A stretch of 64,000 nt of DNA from Sporomusa malonica (GCF_900176355.1 NZ_FWXI01000011.1:1-64000); one strand, 5' to 3'; shown: positions 54,801-61,856, counted from the first letter of the stretch. The notes: a model not told the origin generated them from the letters alone. Translations and numbers: made by a program.

Positions 54801-57800
54801 ATCTTGGCTATCAAGCTGGCAGTGGCGATCCATAAGCAGTTCCATATTACCATAAAAACCAATGATATCTTCAGGAACAAGACCATAGCGAAGTTGGAAG
54901 AAATACTAAGCAACACCGCCCAGGAAGAAGCAGTACAAACCTTTGACAAAAGAGAATACTATCCCCTTACCGCAAACCAGCTGGGACTTTACTACGAATG
55001 GGAAAAGGACAGGAACGCGCTGCAATACAACATCCCCGAAGTAAGCAGATTCTCCTGCCAAGTTGACCCTCATAAACTAAAAACTGCTGTGAAACAAGTA
55101 ATCGAGGCTCATTCTTACCTGAAAACCTGCCTGGGGATGAAAGACGGCCAGGTGGTGCAGCTGAGACATGATGACGAGCCGGTATGCATTGAGTTAGCCA
55201 AGTTAAGTGACGCGGACATCCCCAATATTAAGAAAACATTTGTCAAACCCTTTGACCTCTTCAACGGCCCCTTGTACAGAATTGCTGTCTATTATACCGA
55301 CCAGCATACTTACCTGTTCACGGACATCCACCATATCATCATCGACGGCAGCGCTCTTGGTGTGTTTATGGGTGATGTGGTAAAAGCCTATCAGGGCGAA
55401 GCGCTCATCCCGGAATCGTATACTGCCTTTGAACATGCTTTAGAAGAAGAGCAACTAATAGGAAGCGATAAATATAAGGAAGCCGAAAGTTTCTTTGACG
55501 CCAAATTAGTGGGTGGCATGACAGAACTGCCGCGAGTCGCCAAAGGCGGTGGAGAAAACCGCTCCAACCGGGTTGCTGTTTCGGTTCCCAGCTCAGGCAT
55601 CAACAGCTTCTGTCAGATTAATGCTGTAACGCCAAATAGCCTCTTCCTGGCAGCTCTTTGCACAACCTTAAGCCGCTATATCAGGGAAGAACGGATCGCT
55701 ATTGCCGCTATTTCCAGCGGGAGAAATGAAAACAAATTGCATAACATCATGGGGATGCTCGTAAAAACGGTGCCTGTTGTCGTTGAAGTCAAGGCCAAGG
55801 AAAAAACGGCGGATTATGTGAAGGCCGTACAGGATAACATGTTTGAAGCCTTGAACCACGATAGCTATCCTTTTACCAAAATAGCAGAAAAACATGGAAT
55901 TGTACCGCAAATCAGCTATGCCTATCAGGGGGGGATGGAGGAAGGGTTCGAACTCGCAGGCGAGATGGCGGAAACTAAAGCTTTGGCGTTAAACAAAGCG
56001 AAATTCCCCTTATCTATTGCTGCCAGTCCCTGCAATGGCGATTATGAAATCCATATTGAGTATGATGAAAGCCTGTACACGCAGGAGTATATGGAGACCT
56101 TAGGCAGAGCCATAGCCGAGTGCGCAAATAACATGGCGGAAAACTCTGAACAAAGATGCGAAACCCTTGCCATTATACCAGAGGAAGATAAGGTGAAAAT
56201 CCTCAGCCAGTTCCAGGGCAGAGTCTTAGACTATGACAAGAACGCCACTTTTATTGACTTGTTTAGAAAACAGGCTCAAATACATGCTGGCCATATCGCC
56301 TTAGTTGATGCAGTGAGCAGTTTGAGTTACGAGCTAGCCGATGTGTACAGCGAATGCCTCGCCAGGGAACTTGTGCGCTTAGGTGTAACAAAAAACACTT
56401 TTGTCGGAATCATGCTGCCCAGACGCAGAGAATTCATGATAAGCGTAATTGCAGCCATGAAAGCCGGCGGGGCTTATGTGCCGCTGGATAATGAATACCC
56501 TCTGGAAAGAATTGAGTATATGCTTCAGGATAGCGGCGCGGCTGTGCTGATCACCACAAAGGATATTTATGAGTCAAAAGGTTTACAGGTTGACAATGTC
56601 ATTTTGATCGATGAATTTGAATTTGGCGAAGAACGGAATCAGGACATCCGGCTGGCAGCACCCGAGAGGGAGAATTTAGCCTACATGATCTATACCTCGG
56701 GTTCAACAGGAAAACCTAAGGGAGTTATGATCAGGCATAAATCCCTGTCGGCCTTCCTGGCCTGGCGGGCCAAAGATTATGGATTAACTGCTGCAGACAA
56801 TGTGTGCTGCCACAGCAGCTTCAGCTTTGATGCCTCTGTCTATGATTTGTTTGTGCCCCTTACTCTTGGCGGCCAGCTGCATATCGTCAGCGAAGATATG
56901 CGTCAGGATATGCAGGCTTTGCATCGCTATCTTATTGCGCACAACATTACCGATGGTGCCTTTAGCACCCAGCTTGGCACGGAACTCATTAATCAATTTG
57001 ATGTGCCGTTGAAATCGATCACCCTAGGCGGAGAAAAACTCAAAGCAGTAAAAAAAATAAGCGGCACTTTAGTGAATGGCTATGGACCCACAGAGTTCAC
57101 CATCAGTTCCAGCTATCACATCGTTGACCAGGATAAGGAATATGACAACATACCAATCGGTAAGCCGGTGGCAAACGCGTGGTCCTATGTGGTGGATGAA
57201 ACCATGAACCTCCTGCCTATTGGCGTAGCCGGAGAATTATGCCTTGCCGGTGAACAGATCGCATTGGGCTACTGGAACAGAGCAGAGCTGACTGCAGAAA
57301 AGTTTATCGATAATCCCTTTAAGACCTGCGAAGAAAATGCCAAGATGTATCGTACCGGTGACTTAGTGCGGTGGAATGCCAACGGTGATCTGGAATATGC
57401 CGGCCGGATCGACAATCAGATCAAACTCAGAGGCTTCCGCATCGAGCTTGGCGAGATTGAAAGCGCCATGGCGAAGTTCCTTGGTATCACCGCCAGCGTG
57501 GCTGACATCAAAACCATCGGCGCAGTCCAGCATCTATGTGGCTACTTTACAGCCGACAGCGACATCGACACCAGCCAATTGAGGGAGCACCTGCGACAAG
57601 GCCTTACAGAATACATGGTACCGACAGCGTTGCTCCAGCTGGACAAAATTCCCCTTACACCGAACGGCAAAGTGGATAAAAAAGCCCTGCCGGTGCCGGA
57701 ACTGCAGAACCTCAATGAATATGTGGCTCCGACCAATGAATTGGAAGCCAAGCTATGTCAGATTTTTGCTGAAACATTGCAGATGGATCAAGTAGGCATC

Positions 57801-59147
57801 ACCGACAGCTTCTTTGAGCTTGGCGGCACTTCCCTGCTTGTCATGAAAGTCGTGGTCAAAGCTATGGCTATGGATATAGGGCTCACCTACGGCAACGTCT
57901 TTGCGTATCAAACTCCGCAAAAACTTGCCGAATTCGTAAGCAGCAGTGTCAAAGAAGCTTCCATTATCGACACTGGAACCTATGACTACAGCACGATTGA
58001 TCAGCTCCTTGTTAAAAATTCCTTAGGTGAGATCACGGAGAACCCCCTAGGAGATATTCTCTTAACAGGAGCAACTGGGTTTCTGGGGATCCATGTGCTG
58101 CGGGAATTCCTGGATAATTACCCCGGCAAGGTATATTGTCTGATGCGCTCACAAGACGGCAATTCAGCCGACATGAGACTGAAAGTCAGGCTCGTATACT
58201 ATTTCGACAACGACTACTCGGAGCTGTTTGGCAACCGGATCTTTACCCTGGAGGGTGACATTACCGAACCTGAATCCATAACTGTAAAAGTCGACACAGT
58301 GATCAACTGTGCGGCTATGGTTAAGCATTTTGCCGTAGGCAACGAATTGGAAAAGGTCAATGTCGACGGTGTTCGCAACCTGATTCAGTATTGCCGGGAA
58401 CAGGATGCAATGCTGATTCAGATCTCAACTTCCAGCGTTGCAGGAGTAGCCGATGCTTCCATGAAAGATGTGAAGATGAAGGAATCCCAACTGTACATAG
58501 GACAAATTATCGACAATAAATATGTGCACAGCAAATATTTGGCCGAACGGTATGTTCTGGAAGCGGCAGCTCTGGGATTAAAAGCAAAAATCATGCGGGT
58601 TGGCAACCTGATGGCGCGCAGTCAGGACGGAGAATTCCAGCTAAATTTTCAGGGCAATTCCTTTATGAACAGTTTAAAATCCTATAAACTGCTAGGGAAA
58701 TTCCCCGTAACCCGCATGGGCGGGGAAGCAGAGTTTTCGCCTATCGACAGCACGGCCAAAGCGGTATTAAAGCTCGCCCAGTCCAACAGCGAATACACCG
58801 TATTCCATCCCTACAACAATCATGCTGTCTACATGGCTGATGTTATCTATGCCATGAAAGAGTACGGCTTTTCTATCGAGGTTGTAAGTGAAAAGGAGTT
58901 TGAACATTGCTTACGGGAAAAAATGCAGGATGAAACCATCATGTCGGCTCTGACGGGAATCCTGGCCTACCAGGAAAATGACACGGAAAAGCCGGTTTAT
59001 GGGGTGGGCAGTACGAACCAGTTTACGACTGAGGTTCTGTACAGGCTGAATTTCGTATGGCCAGTGACATCTGAGTTTTACATTAAAATGGCCATTGAAG
59101 CCCTGGACAGCCTAGGATTCTTCGATGTGCTGTTTAAGCCGGAGTAG
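45864..59147 (+). CDS. Four-module nonribosomal peptide synthetase with terminal reductase
   Basis: This 4427-residue enzyme has the order C-A-T-C-A-T-C-A-T-C-A-T-R. Approximate spans: C1 1-435, A1 442-930, T1 to 1010; C2 1015-1440, A2 1447-1935, T2; C3 2020-2440, A3 2447-2945, T3; C4 3030-3450, A4 3460-3950, T4; R 4062-4427. C motifs are HLNTDG (C1) and HHIIIDG (C2-C4). Carrier serines are 966, 1971, 2979 (GLTS context) and 3990 (GGTS). By alignment to PheA I read the ten-residue specificity lines as DALFMGVLFK for A1 and A2, DVEAIGCIGK for A3 and DAYATGGISK for A4; I assign no amino acid. No epimerase is present. R shows TGATGFLG and Y-x3-K, so release as an aldehyde or alcohol, or a cyclised product, is expected. 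The C domain at the N-terminus suggests that a starter acyl group is added first. Confidence 0.95.
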   Translation: MKQFEYYAKASKYTKALWLEMTRIPANEHIRYHGTRYWTFAGDLDIIRLQNALQAVVNNNWDMRSNFFEHNGEIYLGVRRVVDVKLEYREVGSAQECSLYIEKMAALPFDFERDLLVRCAAIKNMADQQTTLLFVFCHLNTDGAVTENFARQVEQAYVNNEKPTPEGSDSAGLEVLKAYMSAEAEDAADNTGIAYWVSRLSGRTMTNQLPRESGSRKLDFKVIQASRMIKGEVYKKIKGFCEANKVSLFNFMQALTGILVCRYSGFGEAVIAYPVSLRGPYKALKGFCVNQLPYVFEEKGTFAEQVRKLHEEIPPRSARKVAAWELNGTVYSKGNHINVALTNSLSNKFDFARIGSIIENMWVPNVTQCDLVVSYAELADGIDITVLSVAGVLSRESLEQIAGHLVWLAENHQMLQHGDSIVTDEQIKMLDRFNQTHKEYPNPCGTIVEMFKQTVSRVPDRIAVVYEERKYTYQELDDITEKLAKHLKPLGVGAEQVVGVLIDRSEYMVIYPLAILKAGGAYMPLDYSFPSDRLEFMLKDAGVKLILSEQNKVEEHIPQFDGRVIKIDDISGMAVDEDIALPVPTPHDMFVILYTSGSTGTPKGCILEHHNMVNYCKWYQSYYHVTERDRSPAYANFGFDAHMLDIYPFITCGASTYVIPSDMRLDFIRLNRYFEDNQISIAFMTTQLGRHFVEQLDNKSLRTLMIGGEKLLPIKKPSYDFYNVYGPTECTLFTTSHVIKQDYDSSLIGKPLDNYQLYVLDAGLQLVPPGVAGELCVGGAGVGRGYLNRDDVTAEKFILWQGKRIYRTGDLVRWTLDGEIEYIGRMDGQVKLRGLRIELGEIEAQILSYEGITSCAVAVKEIGGTEHLCGYYTAETEVDQEKIKQQLATKLTAFMIPTAFTRLDAIPLTSNGKVNRKALPDPVIERQEIVSPQNETQQQLFDIIAGILTTRDFGITDDFFSVGLTSILAIKLSVDIYKQFGVNVKTSDIFKNKTIEQLEQLVNNTSREEETTTFVKQEYYPLTENQLGLYYEWEKDRTALQYNIPQVSKFSNQVDPSKLKVAVEKVIEAHPYIKTCLGMKDGQVVQLRRDDEPVYIKLAEVSDADILRIKETFVKPFDLFQEPLYRIAVYHTQQHTYLFTDIHHIIIDGSALGVFMADVVKAYNGEEVTQEIYTAFEHALEEEQLIGSERYLAAEKYFDEKLKNGMIELPKIAASGGEKQSAFVAVPVPVSGESINSFCLKNAVTPANLFLSAVCMTLHRYTREEQIAITAISSGRNETKLNGIMGMMVKTLPVAVSIRPDENTLDYVKAVQNNMLETLSHEIYPFTKMVEKHKIVPQINYAYQGGMLEQIMLEGQAAEMEGLALEKVKFPLVVFAMPKLNGYEFKIEYDNSLYTKDYIETLCSAIAECVGKIAESPKMLCKDICIVNDGQLKVLEKFNQTHAEYPNSCGSIVEMFRQQAEKMPDNIAVVYEERKYTYQELDDITDKLAKHLKTMGVGAEQVVGVLIDRSEYMVIYPLAVLKAGGAYMPLDYSFPSDRLEFMLKDAGVKLILSEQNKVEEHIPQFGGRIIKADDISMMAVDESIPLPVPAPNDMFVILYTSGSTGMPKGCILEHHNLVNYCKWYQSYYHVTERDRSPAYANFGFDAHMLDIYPFITCGASTYVIPSDMRLDFIRLNRYFEDNQISIAFMTTQLGRHFVEQLDNKSLRTLMIGGEKLLPIKKPSYDFYNVYGPTECTLFTTSHVIKQDYDSSIIGKPLDNYQLYVLDAGLQLVPPGVAGELCVGGAGVGRGYLNRDDVTAEKFILWQGKRIYRTGDLVRWTPDGEIEYIGRMDGQVKLRGLRIELGEIEAQILSYEGITSCAVAVKEIGGTEHLCGYYTAETEIDQEKLKQQLATKLTTFMIPTAFTQLDTLPLTSNGKVNRKALPDPVIERQEIVSPQNETQQQLFDIIAGILTTRDFGITDDFFSVGLTSIMAIKLSVDIYKQFGVNVKTSDIFKNKTIEQLEQLVNNTSREEETTTFAKQEYYPLTENQLGLYYEWEKDRTALQYNIPQVSKFSNQVDPSKLKAAVEKVIEAHSYLKTCLGMKDGQVVQLRRDDKPVYIELAEVSDADIASIKEIFVKPFDLFQEPLYRIAVYHTEQHTYLFTDIHHIIIDGSALGVFMADVVKAYNDEELTQEIYTAFEHALEEERLIGSERYHAAEKYFDDKLKNGMTELPRVMASGEEKQDAFVAVPVSGECINSFCQKNAVTPGNLFLSAVCMTLHRYTREEQIAITAISSGRSENKLNGIMGMLVKTLPVVVPIRSDETTVDYVKAVQDNMLETLSHEIYPFTKMVEKHKIAPLINYAYQGGMEESFELEGKPAETEVLALNKAKFPLAITAIPNNGDYEISIEYDDSLYTKDYIKIFTSAIAECAKQMAKQSQLLCKAIPIIDDEQQALLQSFNPAYEEFAEKTWHEVFEKTVKVSSGYTALIAGDKTLSYAELNASANKIAHALITKGIRPEDKVAFLLPRDSRLICTMLGIIKSGGAFIPVDPEYPADRINHVLEDSGAKFIITTKKNQAELNFSNGLVVDELLLQEADHNPVTDVTADNLCYIIYTSGSTGKPKGVMLEHHNIVNYVLPLPSNFYINKYCSCRVSLSITTVAFDVFLEETLVTLANGLTLAFADEETVRNPMLLAKFMLATQAEVMAITPSLVMQYLEAEDFAKALANVKVIICGGEKFPANCFSYLRKYTDAVIYNCYGPTETTIGSNAKELENEQVTVGKGLANVKLYIVDRDLNLLPIGAVGELLIGGRGVGRGYLNRPDLTQEMFILFQGERVYRSGDYAKWTTGGEVDIINRMDNQIKLRGLRIELGEIESRMNEYNGITASVVIIRKLQNAEYLCAYFTAKGKVNSSDLRDYLAQKLTAYMIPSSFTQLGKMPVTANGKTDLKALPEPVIQRQEMVPPQNGTQQQLFDITAGILGTEDFGITDDLFSVGLTSILAIKLAVAIHKQFHITIKTNDIFRNKTIAKLEEILSNTAQEEAVQTFDKREYYPLTANQLGLYYEWEKDRNALQYNIPEVSRFSCQVDPHKLKTAVKQVIEAHSYLKTCLGMKDGQVVQLRHDDEPVCIELAKLSDADIPNIKKTFVKPFDLFNGPLYRIAVYYTDQHTYLFTDIHHIIIDGSALGVFMGDVVKAYQGEALIPESYTAFEHALEEEQLIGSDKYKEAESFFDAKLVGGMTELPRVAKGGGENRSNRVAVSVPSSGINSFCQINAVTPNSLFLAALCTTLSRYIREERIAIAAISSGRNENKLHNIMGMLVKTVPVVVEVKAKEKTADYVKAVQDNMFEALNHDSYPFTKIAEKHGIVPQISYAYQGGMEEGFELAGEMAETKALALNKAKFPLSIAASPCNGDYEIHIEYDESLYTQEYMETLGRAIAECANNMAENSEQRCETLAIIPEEDKVKILSQFQGRVLDYDKNATFIDLFRKQAQIHAGHIALVDAVSSLSYELADVYSECLARELVRLGVTKNTFVGIMLPRRREFMISVIAAMKAGGAYVPLDNEYPLERIEYMLQDSGAAVLITTKDIYESKGLQVDNVILIDEFEFGEERNQDIRLAAPERENLAYMIYTSGSTGKPKGVMIRHKSLSAFLAWRAKDYGLTAADNVCCHSSFSFDASVYDLFVPLTLGGQLHIVSEDMRQDMQALHRYLIAHNITDGAFSTQLGTELINQFDVPLKSITLGGEKLKAVKKISGTLVNGYGPTEFTISSSYHIVDQDKEYDNIPIGKPVANAWSYVVDETMNLLPIGVAGELCLAGEQIALGYWNRAELTAEKFIDNPFKTCEENAKMYRTGDLVRWNANGDLEYAGRIDNQIKLRGFRIELGEIESAMAKFLGITASVADIKTIGAVQHLCGYFTADSDIDTSQLREHLRQGLTEYMVPTALLQLDKIPLTPNGKVDKKALPVPELQNLNEYVAPTNELEAKLCQIFAETLQMDQVGITDSFFELGGTSLLVMKVVVKAMAMDIGLTYGNVFAYQTPQKLAEFVSSSVKEASIIDTGTYDYSTIDQLLVKNSLGEITENPLGDILLTGATGFLGIHVLREFLDNYPGKVYCLMRSQDGNSADMRLKVRLVYYFDNDYSELFGNRIFTLEGDITEPESITVKVDTVINCAAMVKHFAVGNELEKVNVDGVRNLIQYCREQDAMLIQISTSSVAGVADASMKDVKMKESQLYIGQIIDNKYVHSKYLAERYVLEAAALGLKAKIMRVGNLMARSQDGEFQLNFQGNSFMNSLKSYKLLGKFPVTRMGGEAEFSPIDSTAKAVLKLAQSNSEYTVFHPYNNHAVYMADVIYAMKEYGFSIEVVSEKEFEHCLREKMQDETIMSALTGILAYQENDTEKPVYGVGSTNQFTTEVLYRLNFVWPVTSEFYIKMAIEALDSLGFFDVLFKPE
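47210..49860 (+). repeat. NRPS module repeat, unit 1
   Basis: Bases from about 47210 to 49860 recur with high identity at a constant offset of 3015 bases (1005 codons), from about 50225 to 52875. Stretches of A1 and A2 are identical over many codons, including all specificity residues. Similarity falls off near the C-terminal part of the next C domain. The repeat boundaries are approximate. Confidence 0.85.
50225..52875 (+). repeat. NRPS module repeat, unit 2
   Basis: This is the partner of the unit at 47210, offset by 3015 bases. It covers A2-T2 and most of C3. The low divergence, also at silent positions in part of A2, points to a recent duplication or to gene conversion between modules. 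Confidence 0.85.
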
Positions 59148-59170
59148 GGGGCAATTTTAGTGAATGAGCT

Positions 59171-59776
59171 ATGATTTACCTGTTCGATAATATAAATTCC
59201 TTTACAGATGGACTATTTTGGAGAAGCTTACAAGTTATCCCACCTGAAAGAGCAGCAAAAGCAACTCAGTATAGGAGCATGAGGGACAGGAAATTATCTG
59301 TTATCGCATATCTCCTGTTAATGTACGGATTAAAAAAAGAACATGGAATTACCGAAAAGATAAATTGGGGATTTGGTGAGAATGGCAAACCTTATTTAAG
59401 TGATTATCCCGATATATTTTTTAACATTAGTCATTGTAAGTGTGGGGTGGTTTGTGCAATATCGAATGAAGATATAGGAATAGATATTGAGGAAGTAGGA
59501 GTTTATGAGGAAGAAGTGGCAAAATATATTTGTAATGTGAGCGAATATAATAGCCTTAAAAATTCAAATGAGAAGGTTTTTGATTTTTGCAAATTATGGA
59601 CAGTTAAAGAAAGTGTATTAAAATTTACAGGGGAAGGAATATGTACAGATCTAAAGAACGTATTGAATAATATCCACTTAAATATTGAAACGGTATGGGC
59701 ATCTGATCACCGTTATGTAATTTCGATATGTAAAAAAATGAAAGAAAATAGTACAATAATAAAAGCTTCCTTTTAA
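59171..59776 (+). CDS. Sfp-type phosphopantetheinyl transferase
   Basis: This 201-residue protein transfers phosphopantetheine from CoA to the carrier serines of the NRPS. It has GIDIEEV (Asp105 and Glu107 for Mg) and LWTVKES (Trp143, Lys146, Glu147), with the typical GKPYL and FNISHC segments (about 72-89). It is 24 bases after the NRPS stop. The ATG has no strong ribosome site, so translation may be coupled to an upstream stop. Its A+T content is clearly higher than that of the NRPS, which suggests a different origin. Confidence 0.92.
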   Translation: MIYLFDNINSFTDGLFWRSLQVIPPERAAKATQYRSMRDRKLSVIAYLLLMYGLKKEHGITEKINWGFGENGKPYLSDYPDIFFNISHCKCGVVCAISNEDIGIDIEEVGVYEEEVAKYICNVSEYNSLKNSNEKVFDFCKLWTVKESVLKFTGEGICTDLKNVLNNIHLNIETVWASDHRYVISICKKMKENSTIIKASF

Positions 59777-59925
59777 ATGCGGCGAGCCATTACATGAAAC
59801 TCCTATTTTCACGGGTAAGTGTGGAGGTTGTGAAGTTTTCAGGGAATGTATTTGATAAAATGATAGCGATATTCTTCAATCCCCACATATACTACAGATA
59901 GAACCATCAAAAGAGGGGGTCTGAG

Positions 59926-60213
59926 ATGCTTAAATCAGATTTCCAGGATATTTTAAGAACCTTCATTTATACAAACCTGCCTGCGCTTATGAACCCAATG
60001 AGCAGTGTTGTTATCGTAACTAATGCTCCCCCAACCTCTGCCACTCCAGATACAGATACCATAGTAGTGACTCCAGAAGTCTTGAGTGTGCTTCAAACAT
60101 ATGTATTAAATAACTTTCCGAATTTGAACTTGCCATCTGATATTCAAGCGGTTGCAAAACAGTTTTTCGCTTTAAATACTACCGTTAATGATACCTTTAC
60201 TGTATCGCAATAA
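59926..60213 (+). CDS. Small hypothetical protein with an internal repeat
   Basis: I do not recognise this 95-residue protein. Two segments look alike: DILRTFIYTNLPALMNP (about 8-24) and SVLQTYVLNNFPNLNLP (about 53-69), joined by a Thr/Pro-rich beta stretch. A strong GAGGGGGTCTGAG site precedes the ATG. It has no signal peptide, cysteine or membrane span. It lies between the phosphopantetheinyl transferase and a terminator, so it may be part of the peptide cluster, but no role can be named. Confidence 0.65.
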   Translation: MLKSDFQDILRTFIYTNLPALMNPMSSVVIVTNAPPTSATPDTDTIVVTPEVLSVLQTYVLNNFPNLNLPSDIQAVAKQFFALNTTVNDTFTVSQ

Positions 60214-60250
60214 AAAAAAGAAGAGCCATCCAAACTATGGATGGCTTATA
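60211..60250. terminator. Bidirectional terminator
   Basis: AGCCATCC (60224-60231) pairs with GGATGGCT (60239-60246). Read on the minus strand it is followed by CTTCTTTTTTTT, a good terminator for the NlpC/P60 gene; on the plus strand it closes the peptide cluster less strongly. Confidence 0.82.
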
Positions 60251-60261
60251 ATTAGTAAGAT

Positions 60262-60909
60262 CTACTGAATATATCTGCGGGCACCAATATAGCGTTGGGT
60301 GTAGTAATCCTCTGACAGCGAATTAATGGCTACCTCTTTGGCAGCTGAGCTGGCGTGAATGAATTTGCCGTCACCCATGTAGAAGCCTACATGAGATGCG
60401 CCAGGCTTATAGGTCGTAAAGAAGACCATATCGCCTACTTGTAAATTAGCTTTCTCTACAGCAATGCCTTTGCTAAATTGTTCAGCTGCTGTTCGGGGAA
60501 TGCTAATACCGTTTTCCTTCATTACATATTGTGTGTATCCGGAACAATCCCAGCCGTCAGGGGTTGTTCCGCCCCAAACATAGGGAACTCCCATATATTT
60601 TTGAGCACTTTTAACAATAGCAGCGCCTTTTGTATCGGTCGCATTATTACTAGTTTTGGGACTTACTGCAGCTCCCAGGACCGAGGATATATTGTTAGCA
60701 CTGCTGCTTGTATCAGACGAGCCAAGAAATTTACCCAATACAAGTGCTAGCAGGATATTTAATAATCCGCCAGACCCGCCACTGTTTTGGGTAGAGGGAC
60801 TAACGACATCTGTAAGCGAAAACGCCTGAGCTGGTGCAGCTGGGATAAACAAGGTAGTAAATACAGCCAAGAGAAGAACAAGCGTTATGTGTTGGGTATA
60901 GCGTTTCAT
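60262..60909 (-). CDS. Secreted NlpC/P60 peptidase
   Basis: This 215-residue protein has a signal peptide (about 1-29, cleavage near APAQA-FS), a Ser/Asn-rich linker and a C-terminal NlpC/P60 domain (about 95-215). The catalytic Cys122 (WDCSGY), His173 (SHVGFY) and His185 (FIHAS) are present. It would cut peptide stems of peptidoglycan in the periplasm or at the wall. It has a good AAGGAGGG site on the minus strand and a sigma-A promoter at 60957-60985. It is transcribed alone. Confidence 0.92.
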   Translation of the reverse strand: MKRYTQHITLVLLLAVFTTLFIPAAPAQAFSLTDVVSPSTQNSGGSGGLLNILLALVLGKFLGSSDTSSSANNISSVLGAAVSPKTSNNATDTKGAAIVKSAQKYMGVPYVWGGTTPDGWDCSGYTQYVMKENGISIPRTAAEQFSKGIAVEKANLQVGDMVFFTTYKPGASHVGFYMGDGKFIHASSAAKEVAINSLSEDYYTQRYIGARRYIQ

Positions 60910-60956
60910 TTACGCCCTCCTTATCTTATTCAAATTTTTTTGCAAATAACAAGCTA

Positions 60957-60985
60957 ATAATAACATAGTAAATTTGTTATGTAAA
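60957..60985 (-). promoter_or_regulatory. Promoter of the NlpC/P60 gene
   Basis: On the minus strand, TTTACA (60980-60985) and TATTAT (60957-60962) are 17 bases apart. An inverted repeat GTAAATTT (60968-60975)/AAATTTAC (60992-60999) overlaps it and might be an operator. Confidence 0.65.
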
Positions 60986-61000
60986 CACAATAAATTTACC

Positions 61001-61089
61001 ATAAAGAAAACACGGCTTGCGCCGAGCCTCTGGTGACGGCGGAAGTCGATGTTGCCCTTATCCAGACGGAAAGTTATACTTTCTAACAG
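61001..61089 (+). repeat. Dispersed ~90-bp structured repeat, copy C
   Basis: The plus-strand copy runs from ATAAAGAAAACACGG to ACTTTCTAACAG. In its inner stem, GGTGACG (61032-61038) faces TGTTGCC (61050-61056): relative to copies A and B the 5' arm has changed at two bases, but both changes keep G-U pairs. The terminal hairpin is perfect here (GAAAGT-TAT-ACTTTC). Confidence 0.8.
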
Positions 61090-61100
61090 GAAAATAAATA

Positions 61101-61145
61101 GACCTCAGATCTAAGTAACCGAGCGCCGGTTGCAAAGCTGAGGTC
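61101..61145 (-). terminator. Terminator of the methylglyoxal synthase gene
   Basis: GACCTCAG (61101-61108) pairs with CTGAGGTC (61138-61145), with an inner AACCG/CGGTT stem. Read on the minus strand it is followed by TATTTATTTT. Confidence 0.7.
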
Positions 61146-61161
61146 TTGTTGAGTGACTAAT

Positions 61162-61539
61162 TTAGTCTTCGCTAGTAAAACACCGTAATACTAAATTGGC
61201 TGTCGCAGTATTGGTGGCAACAGGAATGTTGTGAACGTCGCATATGCGCAGAAGCGCAGTGATATCCGGCTCATGTGGCTGCGCCGTCAAAGGGTCGCGC
61301 AGGAAAATTACGGCGTCAACTTGCTGGCAGGCGATCTGAGCGCCAATTTGCTGGTCACCGCCCAAAGGACCGGAGAGGTATGTGGTGACATCAAGTCCTG
61401 CTTTTTCCTGGATGATTCTTCCGGTAGTAGCGGTAGCAATTAAATTACAGTGGACCAGTGAGTCTTTGTTTTCTAAGACAAATGTAAGCATTTCTTCTTT
61501 TTTGCGATCATGGGCAATGAGTGCGACAGTTTTCCTCAT
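61162..61539 (-). CDS. mgsA: Methylglyoxal synthase
   Basis: This 125-residue enzyme turns dihydroxyacetone phosphate into methylglyoxal and phosphate. It has the family start ([12 protein letters not shown], His10), [10 protein letters not shown] with the catalytic Asp62, FLRDPL and PHEPD (about 88-92), and NIPVATN. I chose the ATG at 61539 (minus strand), preceded by GAGGTG; a longer frame extends upstream but adds residues outside the family. It stands alone between the repeat copy and the riboswitch. Confidence 0.93.
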   Translation of the reverse strand: MRKTVALIAHDRKKEEMLTFVLENKDSLVHCNLIATATTGRIIQEKAGLDVTTYLSGPLGGDQQIGAQIACQQVDAVIFLRDPLTAQPHEPDITALLRICDVHNIPVATNTATANLVLRCFTSED

Positions 61540-61621
61540 ACGGTTCACCTCGTTGACAGTTTTTCCTATAATCTTATGATACCATAAAATGCTTGGGAAT
61601 AAAGACGCGGACAAATATTTC

Positions 61622-61650
61622 TTGACTTTGTCTTTTTCAACTGGTATTAT
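61622..61650 (+). promoter_or_regulatory. Sigma-A promoter of the ykkC-type leader
   Basis: TTGACT (61622-61627) and TATTAT (61645-61650) have a 17-base spacer. The start near 61657 precedes the riboswitch by about 40 bases. Confidence 0.8.
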
Positions 61651-61696
61651 ATTCCACGAATACAGTATACAAACAATAACAATGAATACCTTTACT

Positions 61697-61804
61697 GAGT
61701 GGAAGTGTGCCTAGGGTTCCGGCAGTTAACTCTGCGTCTGGTCCAAGCGGCGCAGGGCCCGGATGGGTCACACCGTGGGTAAAAAAAACCCTAGCGGAAA
61801 GTTC
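61697..61804 (+). promoter_or_regulatory. ykkC-type riboswitch, subtype 2 (best fit ppGpp)
   Basis: The leader has the ykkC signature: GTGTGCCTAGGGTTCCG (61705-61721), CTGGTCCAAGCGG (61738-61750) and ACACCGTGGG (61770-61779), then A-rich sequence and CCC. The ending differs from the guanidine-I type (GCCCGGGAGA absent). CCAAGCGG(C)GCAGG and ACACCGTGGG resemble my memory of ppGpp (subtype 2a) members more than PRPP members. The ligand assignment is therefore tentative. Confidence 0.75.
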
Positions 61805-61842
61805 CTGACAAGGACTTTTTGTGGGGTTTTTCTTTATTATCT
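61784..61842 (+). terminator. Expression-platform terminator of the ykkC-type riboswitch
   Basis: AAACCC...AAAGTTCC (61784-61805) pairs with GGACTTT...GGGGTTTTT (61812-61831), followed by CTTTATT. The 5' arm includes the 3' strand of the aptamer, so ligand binding should prevent termination (an ON switch). The ribosome site AGGAGGAG follows at 61843. Confidence 0.75.
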
Positions 61843-61856
61843 AGGAGGAGTAAAAC

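Noticed and set aside
59794..59901. A 35-codon plus-strand frame between the phosphopantetheinyl transferase and the 95-residue protein gene
   Set aside because: No ribosome site precedes its ATG, the composition is not distinctive and the frame looks accidental.
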